Positions 1-7,486 are shown, counted from the first letter of the stretch. The stretch: DNA of 13,068 nt from an uncultured Eubacteriales bacterium (GCA_900546315.1 URCP01000082.1:1-13068); one strand, 5' to 3'. Numbers and translations: made by a program. Notes: generated by a model not told the origin, from the letters alone.

Positions 1-22
1 AAGAACTTTTTCAAAAGTTCTT
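1..22 (-). terminator. Probable intrinsic terminator of the ispH-rpsA operon (cut by the window edge)
   Basis: Positions 1-10 and 13-22 are perfect 10-base inverted arms (AAGAACTTTT / AAAAGTTCTT), lying about 20 bases past the stop codon of the ispH-rpsA gene. Read on the minus strand this is a hairpin at the end of the last gene of the block. Any T-tract would lie beyond position 1 and cannot be seen, so the terminator call rests on the stem and its position. Confidence 0.6.
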
Positions 23-43
23 CTCTCCCCCTCGCATTAACTC

Positions 44-2029
44 TTATTCTTCGTCGTCAGCCTGAGCAGCCTTGATCGAAAGGGAGATCTTGTGGGTCTC
101 GGGATCGATTTTGGTGATCTTGGCGTCGACTTCGTCACCGACTTTGAGGACGTCGGAGGGTTTGCCGATCTTTTCGCGGGAGATCTGGGAGACGTGGATG
201 AGGCCGTCTGCGCCGGGGACGACTTCGGCGAAAGCGCCGAAATCGGTGAGGGAGACGATCTTGACGTGAGCGATGTCGCCTTCCTGGTACTTGTCGGTGA
301 AGATCTTCCACGGATCCTCTTCCGGATTCTTGCAGGTGAGGGAGATGCGCTTTGCGTCTTTGTCGACATCCTTTACGATTACGTCGATCATGTCGCCGAT
401 CTTGAGGACGTCGGACGGGTGTCTGAGTCTCTTCCAGCTGAGTTCGGTGATGTGGACCATGCCGTCAACGCCGCCGAGATCGACGAACGCGCCGTAGGGC
501 ATGAAAGACTTGACTTCGCCGTGGTAGACTTGACCGGGTTCGATCTGGGACCAGAAAGCTTCGCGCTGAGCTTTTCTCTGCTCTCTTTCGACGGAGCGGA
601 TGGACGCGACTACGCGCTTTCTCTGTTCGTTGAGGTCGATGACTCTGACCTGCTTTGTCTGACCCTTGAGTTCGCTGAGGTCAGCGTCCTTGGGGAGACC
701 GGACTGGGAAGCGGGGATGAAGACGCGGACGCCGCCGACGAGGCCGATCACGCCGCCCTTGACGACGTCGATGATCTTTGCGTCGAGGACTTCCTGGTTG
801 TTAAACGCGTCGACGACTGCCTGCCAGTTCTTGTCGACGTCGATTTTCTTCTTGGAGAGCTGTGCGATGCCTTCAGCGTCGTTGACTTTGATGACGACTG
901 CTTCGATTTCATCGCCGGGCTTGTAGACTTCGGTGAGCTTTACGGACGGATCGTCGGTGATCTCGCCGTATGTAATGATGCCGGTGAACTTGCCGCCGAT
1001 ATCAACGTGGATTTCGTTGTCTGCCACGGACGTGACAATACCCTTCACGTGGCTGCCGTTGCGGATCGGCTTCAAGGACTCCTCTACCATCTGCGCGAAA
1101 TCTTCTTCCGCAGCGGTATTCATGTTTTCAATGTTCTCGCTCATAATATTTTGAACCTCCTGAATAATTTCGCCCGGCGTCGAGGCGCCCGCGGCGATAC
1201 CCACCTTCATATGGGGTTTAACATACTCGAGCGGAATGGAGGAAGCATCTTCTATCAAAAATGTCAATTGCAAATTTTCCAAACTGGTCTGGTACAGCTT
1301 CTGGGTGTTGGAACTGTCCTGACCGCCTATAATAATCATCATATCCATTTTTCGGGATAGCTTCGAGACTTCATTCTGCCTATTTTCTGTTACACTACAT
1401 ATTGTATCATAAATTTGTGAATTCCCATAAGAGATTTTGCAAATTTTCTGAATTTTCTCCCACTCGGAAAGCTTTTGCGTGGTCTGGGCGACGAGGACTA
1501 TCCGGCGCCTGTTTTTCAGGTCGTCGGAGTATAGGTTTTCGACCTTTTTTATGAGCTCGTCGGCGGTGGGAGCGACGACGGCGACGGCGTCGGTTTCGCT
1601 GACGAAGCCTTTGACTTCCGGGTGATCCGGGTCGCCGAGAACGCAGAAGATCGCGTTCTTCGGGCATTCGCGCGCGATTTTGTGTATCTTCGCGACGTAA
1701 GGACAGGTGCAGTCGACGACCTTGAAAAAGCTGTTTTTCGCCGCCATTCCTGACAATTTCGCGGATATATCCCGAGTGATCCCGTGCGCGCGCGTGCAGA
1801 CTGTCACCTGGTGCTTTTCGTCCGCCGACGCGAAAATTTCGTCGAGCATGGAATCGTCGATGACTCTGACGCCCTTCTCCTCAAGCTTTTTTATAAACGT
1901 AGGATTATGTATGAGCTTTCCGAGAGTATAGATTTCCGACCTCCCGTCGATGGCCTTTTCGACGCTCTCGACGGCGCGGCTGACTCCGAAGCAGAACCCG
2001 GCGAGCTTCGCGACGACGACGTCACCCAT
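44..2029 (-). CDS. ispH-rpsA: Fused 4-hydroxy-3-methylbut-2-enyl diphosphate reductase (IspH/LytB) and ribosomal protein S1
   Basis: A 661-residue, two-part protein. Residues 1 to about 290 are IspH, the [4Fe-4S] enzyme that reduces HMBPP to IPP and DMAPP in the last step of the MEP isoprenoid pathway. The three cluster cysteines are visible as C13 (GFCFGV), C109 (DCTCPYV) and C211 (DTICSVTENRQ), with substrate-site H41, H82 and H136 and the E138 that follows in DHPEV. Residues about 322-655 hold four S1 RNA-binding OB-folds (about 322-395, 411-477, 496-568 and 580-655), ending in an acidic tail. This fusion is well known in Clostridia. The start ATG overlaps the plsC stop by 8 nt, with a GAGG motif about 9 nt upstream. 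An AGGAGG lies inside the gene before M296 and could allow separate S1 translation. It is the last gene of the operon, just before a hairpin. Confidence 0.97.
   Translation of the reverse strand: MGDVVVAKLAGFCFGVSRAVESVEKAIDGRSEIYTLGKLIHNPTFIKKLEEKGVRVIDDSMLDEIFASADEKHQVTVCTRAHGITRDISAKLSGMAAKNSFFKVVDCTCPYVAKIHKIARECPKNAIFCVLGDPDHPEVKGFVSETDAVAVVAPTADELIKKVENLYSDDLKNRRRIVLVAQTTQKLSEWEKIQKICKISYGNSQIYDTICSVTENRQNEVSKLSRKMDMMIIIGGQDSSNTQKLYQTSLENLQLTFLIEDASSIPLEYVKPHMKVGIAAGASTPGEIIQEVQNIMSENIENMNTAAEEDFAQMVEESLKPIRNGSHVKGIVTSVADNEIHVDIGGKFTGIITYGEITDDPSVKLTEVYKPGDEIEAVVIKVNDAEGIAQLSKKKIDVDKNWQAVVDAFNNQEVLDAKIIDVVKGGVIGLVGGVRVFIPASQSGLPKDADLSELKGQTKQVRVIDLNEQRKRVVASIRSVEREQRKAQREAFWSQIEPGQVYHGEVKSFMPYGAFVDLGGVDGMVHITELSWKRLRHPSDVLKIGDMIDVIVKDVDKDAKRISLTCKNPEEDPWKIFTDKYQEGDIAHVKIVSLTDFGAFAEVVPGADGLIHVSQISREKIGKPSDVLKVGDEVDAKITKIDPETHKISLSIKAAQADDEE
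1156..1161 (-). promoter_or_regulatory. Candidate internal Shine-Dalgarno (AGGAGG) at the IspH/S1 boundary
   Basis: The minus strand reads AGGAGG here, 11 nt before the in-frame ATG of M296 (1142-1144). M296 sits in the linker between the IspH domain and the first S1 repeat. Initiation there would give a free four-repeat S1 protein of 366 residues. The spacing is somewhat long, so use of this site is inferred. Confidence 0.4.
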
Positions 2030-2735
2030 TCTTTTTGTCCTCGGTGTATACAGTATTCGCTTTATTGTCGGAAAGCAATTTGTGCTGATCGACAGTTCCG
2101 CTCCCGAGCGCCGCGTCGCGCGAGAGCTCTATAACTTTCGAAAATGCGATTTTCGCGGCGTTCTCATACTCGTTCGTGCCGCCCCCCACAAACCCGAGCT
2201 CGTCATACGCGACCGGTTTTCCTACATATATAGTAATCGGTCTGAACAATTTGACATGATCGTTTTTCGTCGAAATGTACAAAGGAAGCATCGGCGCCTT
2301 CGCGTGGTAAGCCGCCATACCTACGCCGCCTTTGACTTCATCCAGCGTTTTTTCGACCGGAACATCGCGGAATCTGTGCCCGGTCGGGAACATTCCGACG
2401 ATATCTCCCTCTTTGAGCAGCGAGATCGCCTTCTTCATGCTCCCCGCGACGCTTCCCTTCCGGTCGACCGGGAACGCGCCGAGCGATTTTATCAGTCCGC
2501 CGAGCAGAGGGATGCCAAAAAGTTCCTTCTTTGCCATAAAACGTATCTGCCTTTTGAGCGCGACAGCCATGACGATGACGTCGAGGAACGAAATATGGTT
2601 CGAAACGGCGATGAGCCCGCCCTCGTCCGGCTGGTTCTCAGCGCCGATTATGGTGATCCGGAACATCCGGATGAGAAGCTTCGAGAGGTGCTCGTGCGCC
2701 CACTCGTAGAAATTCTGCTTTTTCTTATTTCCCAT
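2022..2735 (-). CDS. plsC: 1-acyl-sn-glycerol-3-phosphate acyltransferase (PlsC/LPLAT family)
   Basis: A protein of 237 residues that should acylate lysophosphatidic acid to phosphatidic acid at the membrane in phospholipid synthesis. The catalytic HX4D motif is NHISFLD (H47, D52), and later family landmarks include LGAFPVDR (85-92) and APMLPLYI (147-154). The usual substrate-binding block FPEGTR reads FPTGHR here (116-121), so the glutamate is missing; a change at this site is unusual and may alter acyl-acceptor binding. I chose the ATG at 2733-2735 because AAGAAAGG lies 8 nt upstream; the in-frame ATG at 2756 lies inside cmk and has no such site. The gene starts 4 nt after the cmk stop and its stop overlaps the next start by 8 nt, so translation is probably coupled. 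The cmk-plsC-ispH/rpsA order supports the assignment. Confidence 0.9.
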   Translation of the reverse strand: MGNKKKQNFYEWAHEHLSKLLIRMFRITIIGAENQPDEGGLIAVSNHISFLDVIVMAVALKRQIRFMAKKELFGIPLLGGLIKSLGAFPVDRKGSVAGSMKKAISLLKEGDIVGMFPTGHRFRDVPVEKTLDEVKGGVGMAAYHAKAPMLPLYISTKNDHVKLFRPITIYVGKPVAYDELGFVGGGTNEYENAAKIAFSKVIELSRDAALGSGTVDQHKLLSDNKANTVYTEDKKNG

Positions 2736-2739
2736 GCTG

Positions 2740-3444
2740 TCAGCCTTTCTTAACATTTAAGTCAATAATTCGCAAAGCTTCATCGATCGTTCCGGCGAAA
2801 TCGAGCGCCGAATTGTCTAAAATGACGGCGTCCTCCGCGGGAACGGCGGGAGCGATCTTCCGTGTCCGGTCGTTCTCGTCGCGCTTTCTCATGTCGGAGA
2901 GGACGTCCTCGAAGGTTGTCGAGATTCCTTTCGCGGTGAGCTCGTCGAGCCGTCTTTTCGCCCTGACCTCGTCGCTGGCGGTGAGGAAAATCTTGACGTC
3001 GGCGTCCGGCAGGATGACGGTGCCGATGTCACGTCCGTCCATAATGACCGAGTTCTTTTTCGCGAAGTCGCGCTGAACGTCGAGCAGAAAGTCCCGCACA
3101 GCCTGAATTCTCGAGACTGCGGACGCGAAGAGCGACATTTCCGGCGTGCGTATCGAGTCACCGACGTCCATACCGTCGAGTATCACGTGCTGAGCGCCGC
3201 CGACGAGCTTCACGTCGATAGACGGCTTGTCCGCGCCGCCCAGTATCCCCGCGAGCCGTTCCGCGTCGCCCTCCGGAAGCTTCCCGTCAGCGCCGAGAGC
3301 GAGCCCGGATTTTTTAGCGAAAAGTCCGACCGTGCGGTAGAGCGCGCCGGTGTCGAGGTAGACGATCCCGAGCCGTTTCGCGATCTCTTTCGCGAGGGTG
3401 GACTTCCCCGCTCCGCTCGGCCCGTCGAGTGCGATTCTGATCAT
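2740..3444 (-). CDS. cmk: (d)CMP kinase (cytidylate kinase)
   Basis: A protein of 234 residues that phosphorylates CMP and dCMP with ATP in the cytoplasm, salvaging the CMP released during phospholipid and RNA turnover. The P-loop GPSGAGKS is at 8-15, DTGALYR (31-37) follows as in all Cmk proteins, the CMP-binding GRDIGT is at 137-142, and a basic lid RAKRR is at 161-165. Length matches the usual 220-230 residues. I chose the ATG at 3442-3444 because GGAAAGGG lies 7 nt upstream and because homologues begin close to the P-loop; an in-frame ATG at 3465 would add seven residues with no clear ribosome site. It is preceded by a gap with two hairpins and followed almost immediately by plsC. Confidence 0.95.
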   Translation of the reverse strand: MIRIALDGPSGAGKSTLAKEIAKRLGIVYLDTGALYRTVGLFAKKSGLALGADGKLPEGDAERLAGILGGADKPSIDVKLVGGAQHVILDGMDVGDSIRTPEMSLFASAVSRIQAVRDFLLDVQRDFAKKNSVIMDGRDIGTVILPDADVKIFLTASDEVRAKRRLDELTAKGISTTFEDVLSDMRKRDENDRTRKIAPAVPAEDAVILDNSALDFAGTIDEALRIIDLNVKKG

Positions 3445-3473
3445 AATGTTACCCTTTCCTGACATATAATGGC

Positions 3474-3509
3474 AGGCTCGTTTCTGACGAGCCTTTCGTC
3501 ATTATGACG
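3474..3509 (-). repeat. Two adjacent hairpins between the chimeric flavoprotein gene and cmk
   Basis: Perfect inverted arms AGGCTCGT / ACGAGCCT occupy 3474-3481 and 3487-3494 with a 5-nt loop. A second small palindrome, CGTCAT-T-ATGACG, is at 3497-3509. No T-run follows on the minus strand, so this does not look like a standard terminator. It could be an RNA processing or stabilising structure ahead of cmk. The 78-bp gap (3445-3522) is otherwise AT-rich with no convincing promoter. Confidence 0.4.
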
Positions 3510-3522
3510 AATTATATATAGC

Positions 3523-4959
3523 TTATCCGATCTCAAAACACCGTTCAACCGCCGCCATCGCCGCCGCGTAAGCGGTCGAGAACGCGATTTGCAGGTTGAA
3601 CCCGCCGGTGCAGGCGTCGACGTCGATGACCTCCCCGGCGAAATACAGACCGGAAACTTTCTTCGATTCCATGGTTTTCGGCGAAATTTCCCTGACCGAA
3701 ACGCCGCCGGAGGTGATTATCGCCTCGTCGATCGGCCTTTTCCTGACCGCCGTCACCGGGAAATTCCTGATGAGTTCTACAAGCTTCATTCTTTCGGATT
3801 TTGTGATGAGGTTGACCTTTTTCCGCGGGTCAATCCCGGAGAGCTGAATTATCACCGGAATCAGCTTGAGCGGCAGGAGATCGCCGAGCGAATTTGTAAA
3901 ATCTTTGTTGGAATATTTTGAAAAATCCCCCTGAACGCGCCTGTCCAGCTCTTCCTCGGAAAGCGCGGGCTTGAGATCGACGCTCAGTTTATACTTTTTC
4001 GCCGGAAGCTCCTTCATGAACCCGGACGCCGTGAGAACGAGAGGTCCGGAAACGCCGAAGTGCGTGAACAGCATCTCCCCCTGCTCCGAGTAAATATCCC
4101 GTCCCTTCGAGTCAAAAACCGAAAGCCGGACGTTTCTCAGCGACAGCCCCATCAGCTCCCTGACATATTTTTCCTCACATTCGAGCGGAACGAGCGACGC
4201 GGTCGGCTGAATTATCGTGTGCCCGACCTCTTCCGCCATCCTGTACCCGTCCCCGGTCGACCCGGTGAGCGGATAGCTCAGACCTCCGGACGCGAGTATG
4301 ACGGCGTCGGCTGAGAAGTCACCGTTGTTCGTCGAAATGCCGACAGCTTTCGGCTCATCGTCATTTTGCACAAGTATCTTGTCGACCGCCGCATGGACAA
4401 TCGGAACTCCGAGCCGGTCAAGGTGATTTTTCAGCGCGCCGACGATATCGTTCGCGTTGTCCGAGACCGGGAAGACTCTCTGCCCTCTTTCGGTCTTGAG
4501 CGGCACGCCGAGACGCTCGAAAAACGCCATCGTGTCCGCGGGCGTGAAGTTCGACAGCGGACCGTACATGAACCGCGGGTTCGTCAATGTGTTCGCGATA
4601 TGCGTGTTGACATCGCTGTTATTGGTCACATTGCACCTGCCGTTGCCGGTGATGCGCAGTTTTTTGCCGATGCGGTCGTTCGTGATTTCGATTCTCTGGA
4701 TGGTCGTGAGCTTCGAGCGGATCATTTCCTGAAGCGAGTGCTGGAGCTCCGGGTAGCCCGCGAAACCGAGCTCGTTGGCGAATCTGACGACGGTCGACTC
4801 GGAGACGCCGACAAGCGCGCCGAGTTTCGCGGCGGTCATGTACGCCGCTTTGTCGTAGTGCGCGAGGATGAAGGACGAGATCTGCTTCTGCCCCTTTGAG
4901 AAGGTGCTCTGCTTTTCCTGTATAATCTTCAGAAGGTCGGTGGTTTTTTGTCCGTTCAT
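3523..4959 (-). CDS. Chimeric protein: RpiR-type helix-turn-helix fused to a BaiN-like FAD oxidoreductase lacking its N-terminal FAD motif
   Basis: A single 478-residue frame joining two unrelated families. Residues 1 to about 93 match the N-terminal HTH_6 domain of MurR/RpiR regulators: FSKGQKQISSFIL (20-32), then VGVSESTVVRFANELGFAGY (50-69). From about 94 onward it matches BaiN/HI0933-like flavoproteins: NDRIGKKLRITGNGRCNVTN (94-113), ASGGLSYPLTGSTGDG, and near the C-terminus GLYFAGEVIDVDACTGGFNL. The regulator has lost its SIS sugar-phosphate domain (about 190 residues). The flavoprotein has lost about 30 residues carrying the GGGxAG dinucleotide-binding turn, so normal FAD binding is doubtful. 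The joint falls at NDRIG (4666-4680), which I believe occurs in both families. The start codon has no clear ribosome site and the gene follows purD by 57 bp. It is best read as a deletion product or an assembly collapse of adjacent rpiR and baiN genes; a working fusion is possible but less likely. Confidence 0.8.
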   Translation of the reverse strand: MNGQKTTDLLKIIQEKQSTFSKGQKQISSFILAHYDKAAYMTAAKLGALVGVSESTVVRFANELGFAGYPELQHSLQEMIRSKLTTIQRIEITNDRIGKKLRITGNGRCNVTNNSDVNTHIANTLTNPRFMYGPLSNFTPADTMAFFERLGVPLKTERGQRVFPVSDNANDIVGALKNHLDRLGVPIVHAAVDKILVQNDDEPKAVGISTNNGDFSADAVILASGGLSYPLTGSTGDGYRMAEEVGHTIIQPTASLVPLECEEKYVRELMGLSLRNVRLSVFDSKGRDIYSEQGEMLFTHFGVSGPLVLTASGFMKELPAKKYKLSVDLKPALSEEELDRRVQGDFSKYSNKDFTNSLGDLLPLKLIPVIIQLSGIDPRKKVNLITKSERMKLVELIRNFPVTAVRKRPIDEAIITSGGVSVREISPKTMESKKVSGLYFAGEVIDVDACTGGFNLQIAFSTAYAAAMAAVERCFEIG

Positions 4960-4977
4960 TATAAATTCACGAGGGGG

Positions 4978-5002
4978 AGAGATCCGGACTGTCCGGATCT
5001 CT
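4978..5002. repeat. Perfect 12-bp inverted repeat in the purD to chimeric-gene gap
   Basis: AGAGATCCGGAC (4978-4989) and GTCCGGATCTCT (4991-5002) are exact reverse complements around one central base, giving a strong hairpin directly after the purD stop. Neither side carries a clear T-tract, so strong termination is not supported; partial termination or mRNA 3'-end protection for asd-purD is possible. Immediately beside it (4970-4981) is CGAGGGGGAGAG, which also occurs in reverse orientation beside the hairpin at the left end of the window. Confidence 0.55.
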
Positions 5003-5016
5003 TGCCCTGTGCTCCT

Positions 5017-6291
5017 TTATTTTATGCCGATGTCGCGGCGGAAGTGCATATCCTTGAAGTGTACGTGCCTGGTGGCGTCATATGCCTTCTTTATCGCCTC
5101 GTCGAGATCCTTCCCGATAGCGGTGACGCCGAGGACTCTTCCGCCGGCCGTGACGAGCTTGCCGTCCTTGATGGCTGTGCCGGCGTGGTAGACCTTGAGG
5201 TCGTCCTTCCCGTCGAACCAGTCGAGCCCGGTGATCTCGTATCCCTTTTCGTACTTGACCGGATATCCGCCGGAAGCGGCGACGACGCAGACGCAGGCGT
5301 TGTCGTCCCACTCGATATCTATAGTATCGAGCTTTTCGTCGATGACGGCGTTGATGATCTTTATGAAATCGGTCCTGAGCCTCGGGAGAACGACCTGCGT
5401 CTCCGGGTCGCCGAAGCGGCAGTTGTACTCGATGACCTTCGGCCCGTTCTTCGTGATCATCAGCCCGAAGTAGAGGACGCCCTTGAAGGGTCTGCCCTCG
5501 CGTCTCATGGCGTCGATGGTCGGCTCGAAGATCAGCCGGTCGCAGATTTTCGCGAGATCGTCGCTTGCGGTATAGACGCGGCTCGGCGAGAAGGTGCCCA
5601 TTCCGCCGGTGTTCGGACCTTTGTCGTGGTCATAGGCGCGCTTGTGATCCTGCGCGGAGACCATCGGCTTGACAGTTTTCCCGTCGGTGAACGCGAGGAC
5701 GGAGACTTCGGGGCCGGTGAGGAATTCCTCGATAACCACGCGGTTTCCGGCGTCGCCGAAGACTTTGTCGTCCATTATCTCGTGAACGCCGGCGATTGCG
5801 TCCTCGAGGTTCTCGGCGATGATGACGCCCTTTCCGAGCGCGAGCCCTTCCGCTTTTATGACGGTCGGGAAGGTGTTCTGGGCTTTGATGTAGTTTATCG
5901 CGTCCTCCGACTTGTCAAAGACCTCGTAAGCGGCGGTGGGGATACCGTATTTCTTCATGAGCTCCTTCGAGAAGACCTTGCTGCCCTCGATGATGGCGGC
6001 GTTCTGCCTCGGACCGAAGGCGCGGAAGCCCTCTTCCTCGAGCCGGTCGACCATGCCGAGCATCAGCGGGTCGTCGGGCGCGACGAAGACGATGTCCGGC
6101 TTCAGCTCCTTAGCGGCTTTGACGATGCCTTCGACGTCGGTCGCTTTGATCGGAAGGTTCTCGCAGATGGCGGCTGTACCGCCGTTGCCGGGCGCGCACC
6201 AGAGCTTGCCGCAGTCGGGGCTTTTTTTGAGGCAGTCGGCGATGGCGTGTTCGCGTCCTCCGCCGCCCACTATCAGTATGTTCTGTTTCAT
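5017..6291 (-). CDS. purD: Phosphoribosylamine--glycine ligase (GAR synthetase)
   Basis: A protein of 424 residues, the usual PurD length. It joins glycine to 5-phosphoribosylamine using ATP, the second step of de novo purine synthesis. Visible features are the N-terminal glycine-rich GGGGREHA (9-16), the ATP-grasp domain from about 105 to 300 with KAEGLALGKGV (146-156), GPNTGGMG (225-232) and the metal/nucleotide site EYNCRFGDPETQ (288-299), and a C-terminal domain ending near HFRRDIGIK. The start ATG overlaps the asd stop by 4 nt (ATGA), with GAGGGG about 11 nt upstream, so the two are probably translated together. No other pur gene is in view, so purD is separated from a purine operon here. 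Confidence 0.97.
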   Translation of the reverse strand: MKQNILIVGGGGREHAIADCLKKSPDCGKLWCAPGNGGTAAICENLPIKATDVEGIVKAAKELKPDIVFVAPDDPLMLGMVDRLEEEGFRAFGPRQNAAIIEGSKVFSKELMKKYGIPTAAYEVFDKSEDAINYIKAQNTFPTVIKAEGLALGKGVIIAENLEDAIAGVHEIMDDKVFGDAGNRVVIEEFLTGPEVSVLAFTDGKTVKPMVSAQDHKRAYDHDKGPNTGGMGTFSPSRVYTASDDLAKICDRLIFEPTIDAMRREGRPFKGVLYFGLMITKNGPKVIEYNCRFGDPETQVVLPRLRTDFIKIINAVIDEKLDTIDIEWDDNACVCVVAASGGYPVKYEKGYEITGLDWFDGKDDLKVYHAGTAIKDGKLVTAGGRVLGVTAIGKDLDEAIKKAYDATRHVHFKDMHFRRDIGIK

Positions 6292-7370
6292 TTCGTGAGA
6301 TACCCCTCTCTGTAGAGAAGCTCGGCGATTTCAACCGCGCCGCCCGCCGCGCCTCTCAGCGTGTTGTGCGACAGACCGACAAACTTGTAGTCGAACAGCG
6401 TGTCTTCTCTCAGGCGTCCGAGCGAGATTGCCATGCCGCCCTCAAGGTCGCGGTCGAGCCTCGTCTGAGGTCTGTCCGGCTCCTCGAAGTAGTGGATGAA
6501 CTGCTTCGGGGCGTGCGGGAGACCGAGCTCCTGCGGACGGCCGGAGTAGTTCGCCCAAGCCTCGAGAATTTCCTCTTTGGTCGGCTTGTTCTCGAATTTT
6601 ACAAATACAGCGGCGGTGTGACCGTCGGTGACCGGAACGCGGATGCACTGGGTGGTGATGAGCGGCGCGTCGGCCTTGACGATCTCTCCGTTCTCGATGT
6701 GACCCCAGATGCGGAGGGGCTCCTGCTCAGACTTCTCTTCCTCGCCGCCTATGTACGGGATGACGTTGTCGATCATTTCGGGCCACTCGCGGAAGGTCTT
6801 TCCTGCGCCGGAGATTGCCTGATAGGTGGTCGCGACGACCTGTGTGGGCTTCCACTTGAGGAGCGGCGTGAGCGCGGGGACGTAGGACTGAATCGAGCAG
6901 TTCGGCTTGACGGCGATGAAGCCCTTCTTTGTGCCGAGACGCTTTCTCTGGAATTCGATGACCTTTATGTGCTCCGGGTTGAGCTCCGGCACGACCATCG
7001 GGACGTCGGGCGTCCAGCGGTTGGCGGAGTTGTTGGAGACGACCGGGATTTCCGCCTTCGCGTACGCTTCCTCGAGAGCCTTGATTTCGTCCTTTTTCAT
7101 GTCGACGGCGCAGAATACGAAGTCGACGAGCGGACGAATCTCGTCAATTTTCGACGAGTCCATGACGATCATGTTTTTTACGGATTCGGGCATCGGCGCG
7201 GTGAGCTTCCACCTGCCGCCGAGCGCCTCCTCGTAGGTCTTTCCCGCCGAGCGCGGGCTCGCGACGAGCGCGGTGATCTCAAAATACGGGTGATCCTGCA
7301 AAAGTGTGATGAATCTCTGCCCGACCATACCGGTTGCGCCGACGATGCCGACGCGTAACTTTTCTGCCAT
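6288..7370 (-). CDS. asd: Aspartate-semialdehyde dehydrogenase (archaeal/fungal-like class)
   Basis: A protein of 360 residues that reduces L-aspartyl phosphate to aspartate semialdehyde with NADPH. This is the branch point to lysine/diaminopimelate, threonine and methionine. The NADP Rossmann turn GATGMVG is at 11-17, the active-site cysteine is C158 in KPNCSIQS, YQAISGAGKTFREWPEM (183-199) is the substrate-site segment, and H251 in PVTDGHTA is the acid/base histidine. The overall pattern, including the acidic GGEEEKSEQEP stretch, matches the class common in archaea and fungi and also in many Clostridia, rather than the E. coli class. GGAGG sits about 9 nt before the ATG, behind a strong promoter. 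It is the first gene of the left block and overlaps purD by 4 nt. Confidence 0.95.
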   Translation of the reverse strand: MAEKLRVGIVGATGMVGQRFITLLQDHPYFEITALVASPRSAGKTYEEALGGRWKLTAPMPESVKNMIVMDSSKIDEIRPLVDFVFCAVDMKKDEIKALEEAYAKAEIPVVSNNSANRWTPDVPMVVPELNPEHIKVIEFQRKRLGTKKGFIAVKPNCSIQSYVPALTPLLKWKPTQVVATTYQAISGAGKTFREWPEMIDNVIPYIGGEEEKSEQEPLRIWGHIENGEIVKADAPLITTQCIRVPVTDGHTAAVFVKFENKPTKEEILEAWANYSGRPQELGLPHAPKQFIHYFEEPDRPQTRLDRDLEGGMAISLGRLREDTLFDYKFVGLSHNTLRGAAGGAVEIAELLYREGYLTK

Positions 7371-7404
7371 CTGAAATATCCTCCGTGGATTTTTATTTTA
7401 TAAT

Positions 7405-7433
7405 ATTATATCAAATCGCGGGAGAAAAGTCAA
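7405..7433 (-). promoter_or_regulatory. Strong sigma-A promoter for the asd-purD operon
   Basis: On the minus strand TTGACT (7428-7433) and TATAAT (7405-7410) are separated by exactly 17 bp. They lie about 35 bp upstream of the asd start, ahead of a GGAGG ribosome site. This is a near-perfect housekeeping promoter. Just upstream, a 6-bp inverted repeat TGCAAG/CTTGCA (7462-7467, 7482-7487) brackets a short GCAACAA direct repeat; a regulatory role is only a guess. Confidence 0.85.
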
Positions 7434-7486
7434 CTGTTATCTTGTTAAATTTCGGGCTTTCTGCAAGGCAACAAGCAACAACTTGC

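Noticed and set aside
92..1360. A 422-codon open frame on the plus strand opposite ispH-rpsA
   Set aside because: It runs antisense to a confidently identified gene, has an abnormal Asp/Val/Leu-rich composition with no domain, and arises from the codon bias of the real gene.
2736..2756. A seven-residue longer start for PlsC inside cmk
   Set aside because: No ribosome site before it; the ATG at 2735 follows AAGAAAGG at good spacing and gives the near-abutting junction usual in this operon.
3511..3540. TATAAT-like sequence (minus strand) just after the chimeric gene as a cmk promoter
   Set aside because: The -10 resemblance comes from a TATATATA run and no -35 element is found at 16-18 bp, so a separate cmk promoter is not supported.
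4948..6315. A 455-codon open frame on the plus strand opposite purD
   Set aside because: Mirror of purD; low-complexity Asp/Val/Leu/Gly protein, with no recognisable motif and no ribosome site or promoter.
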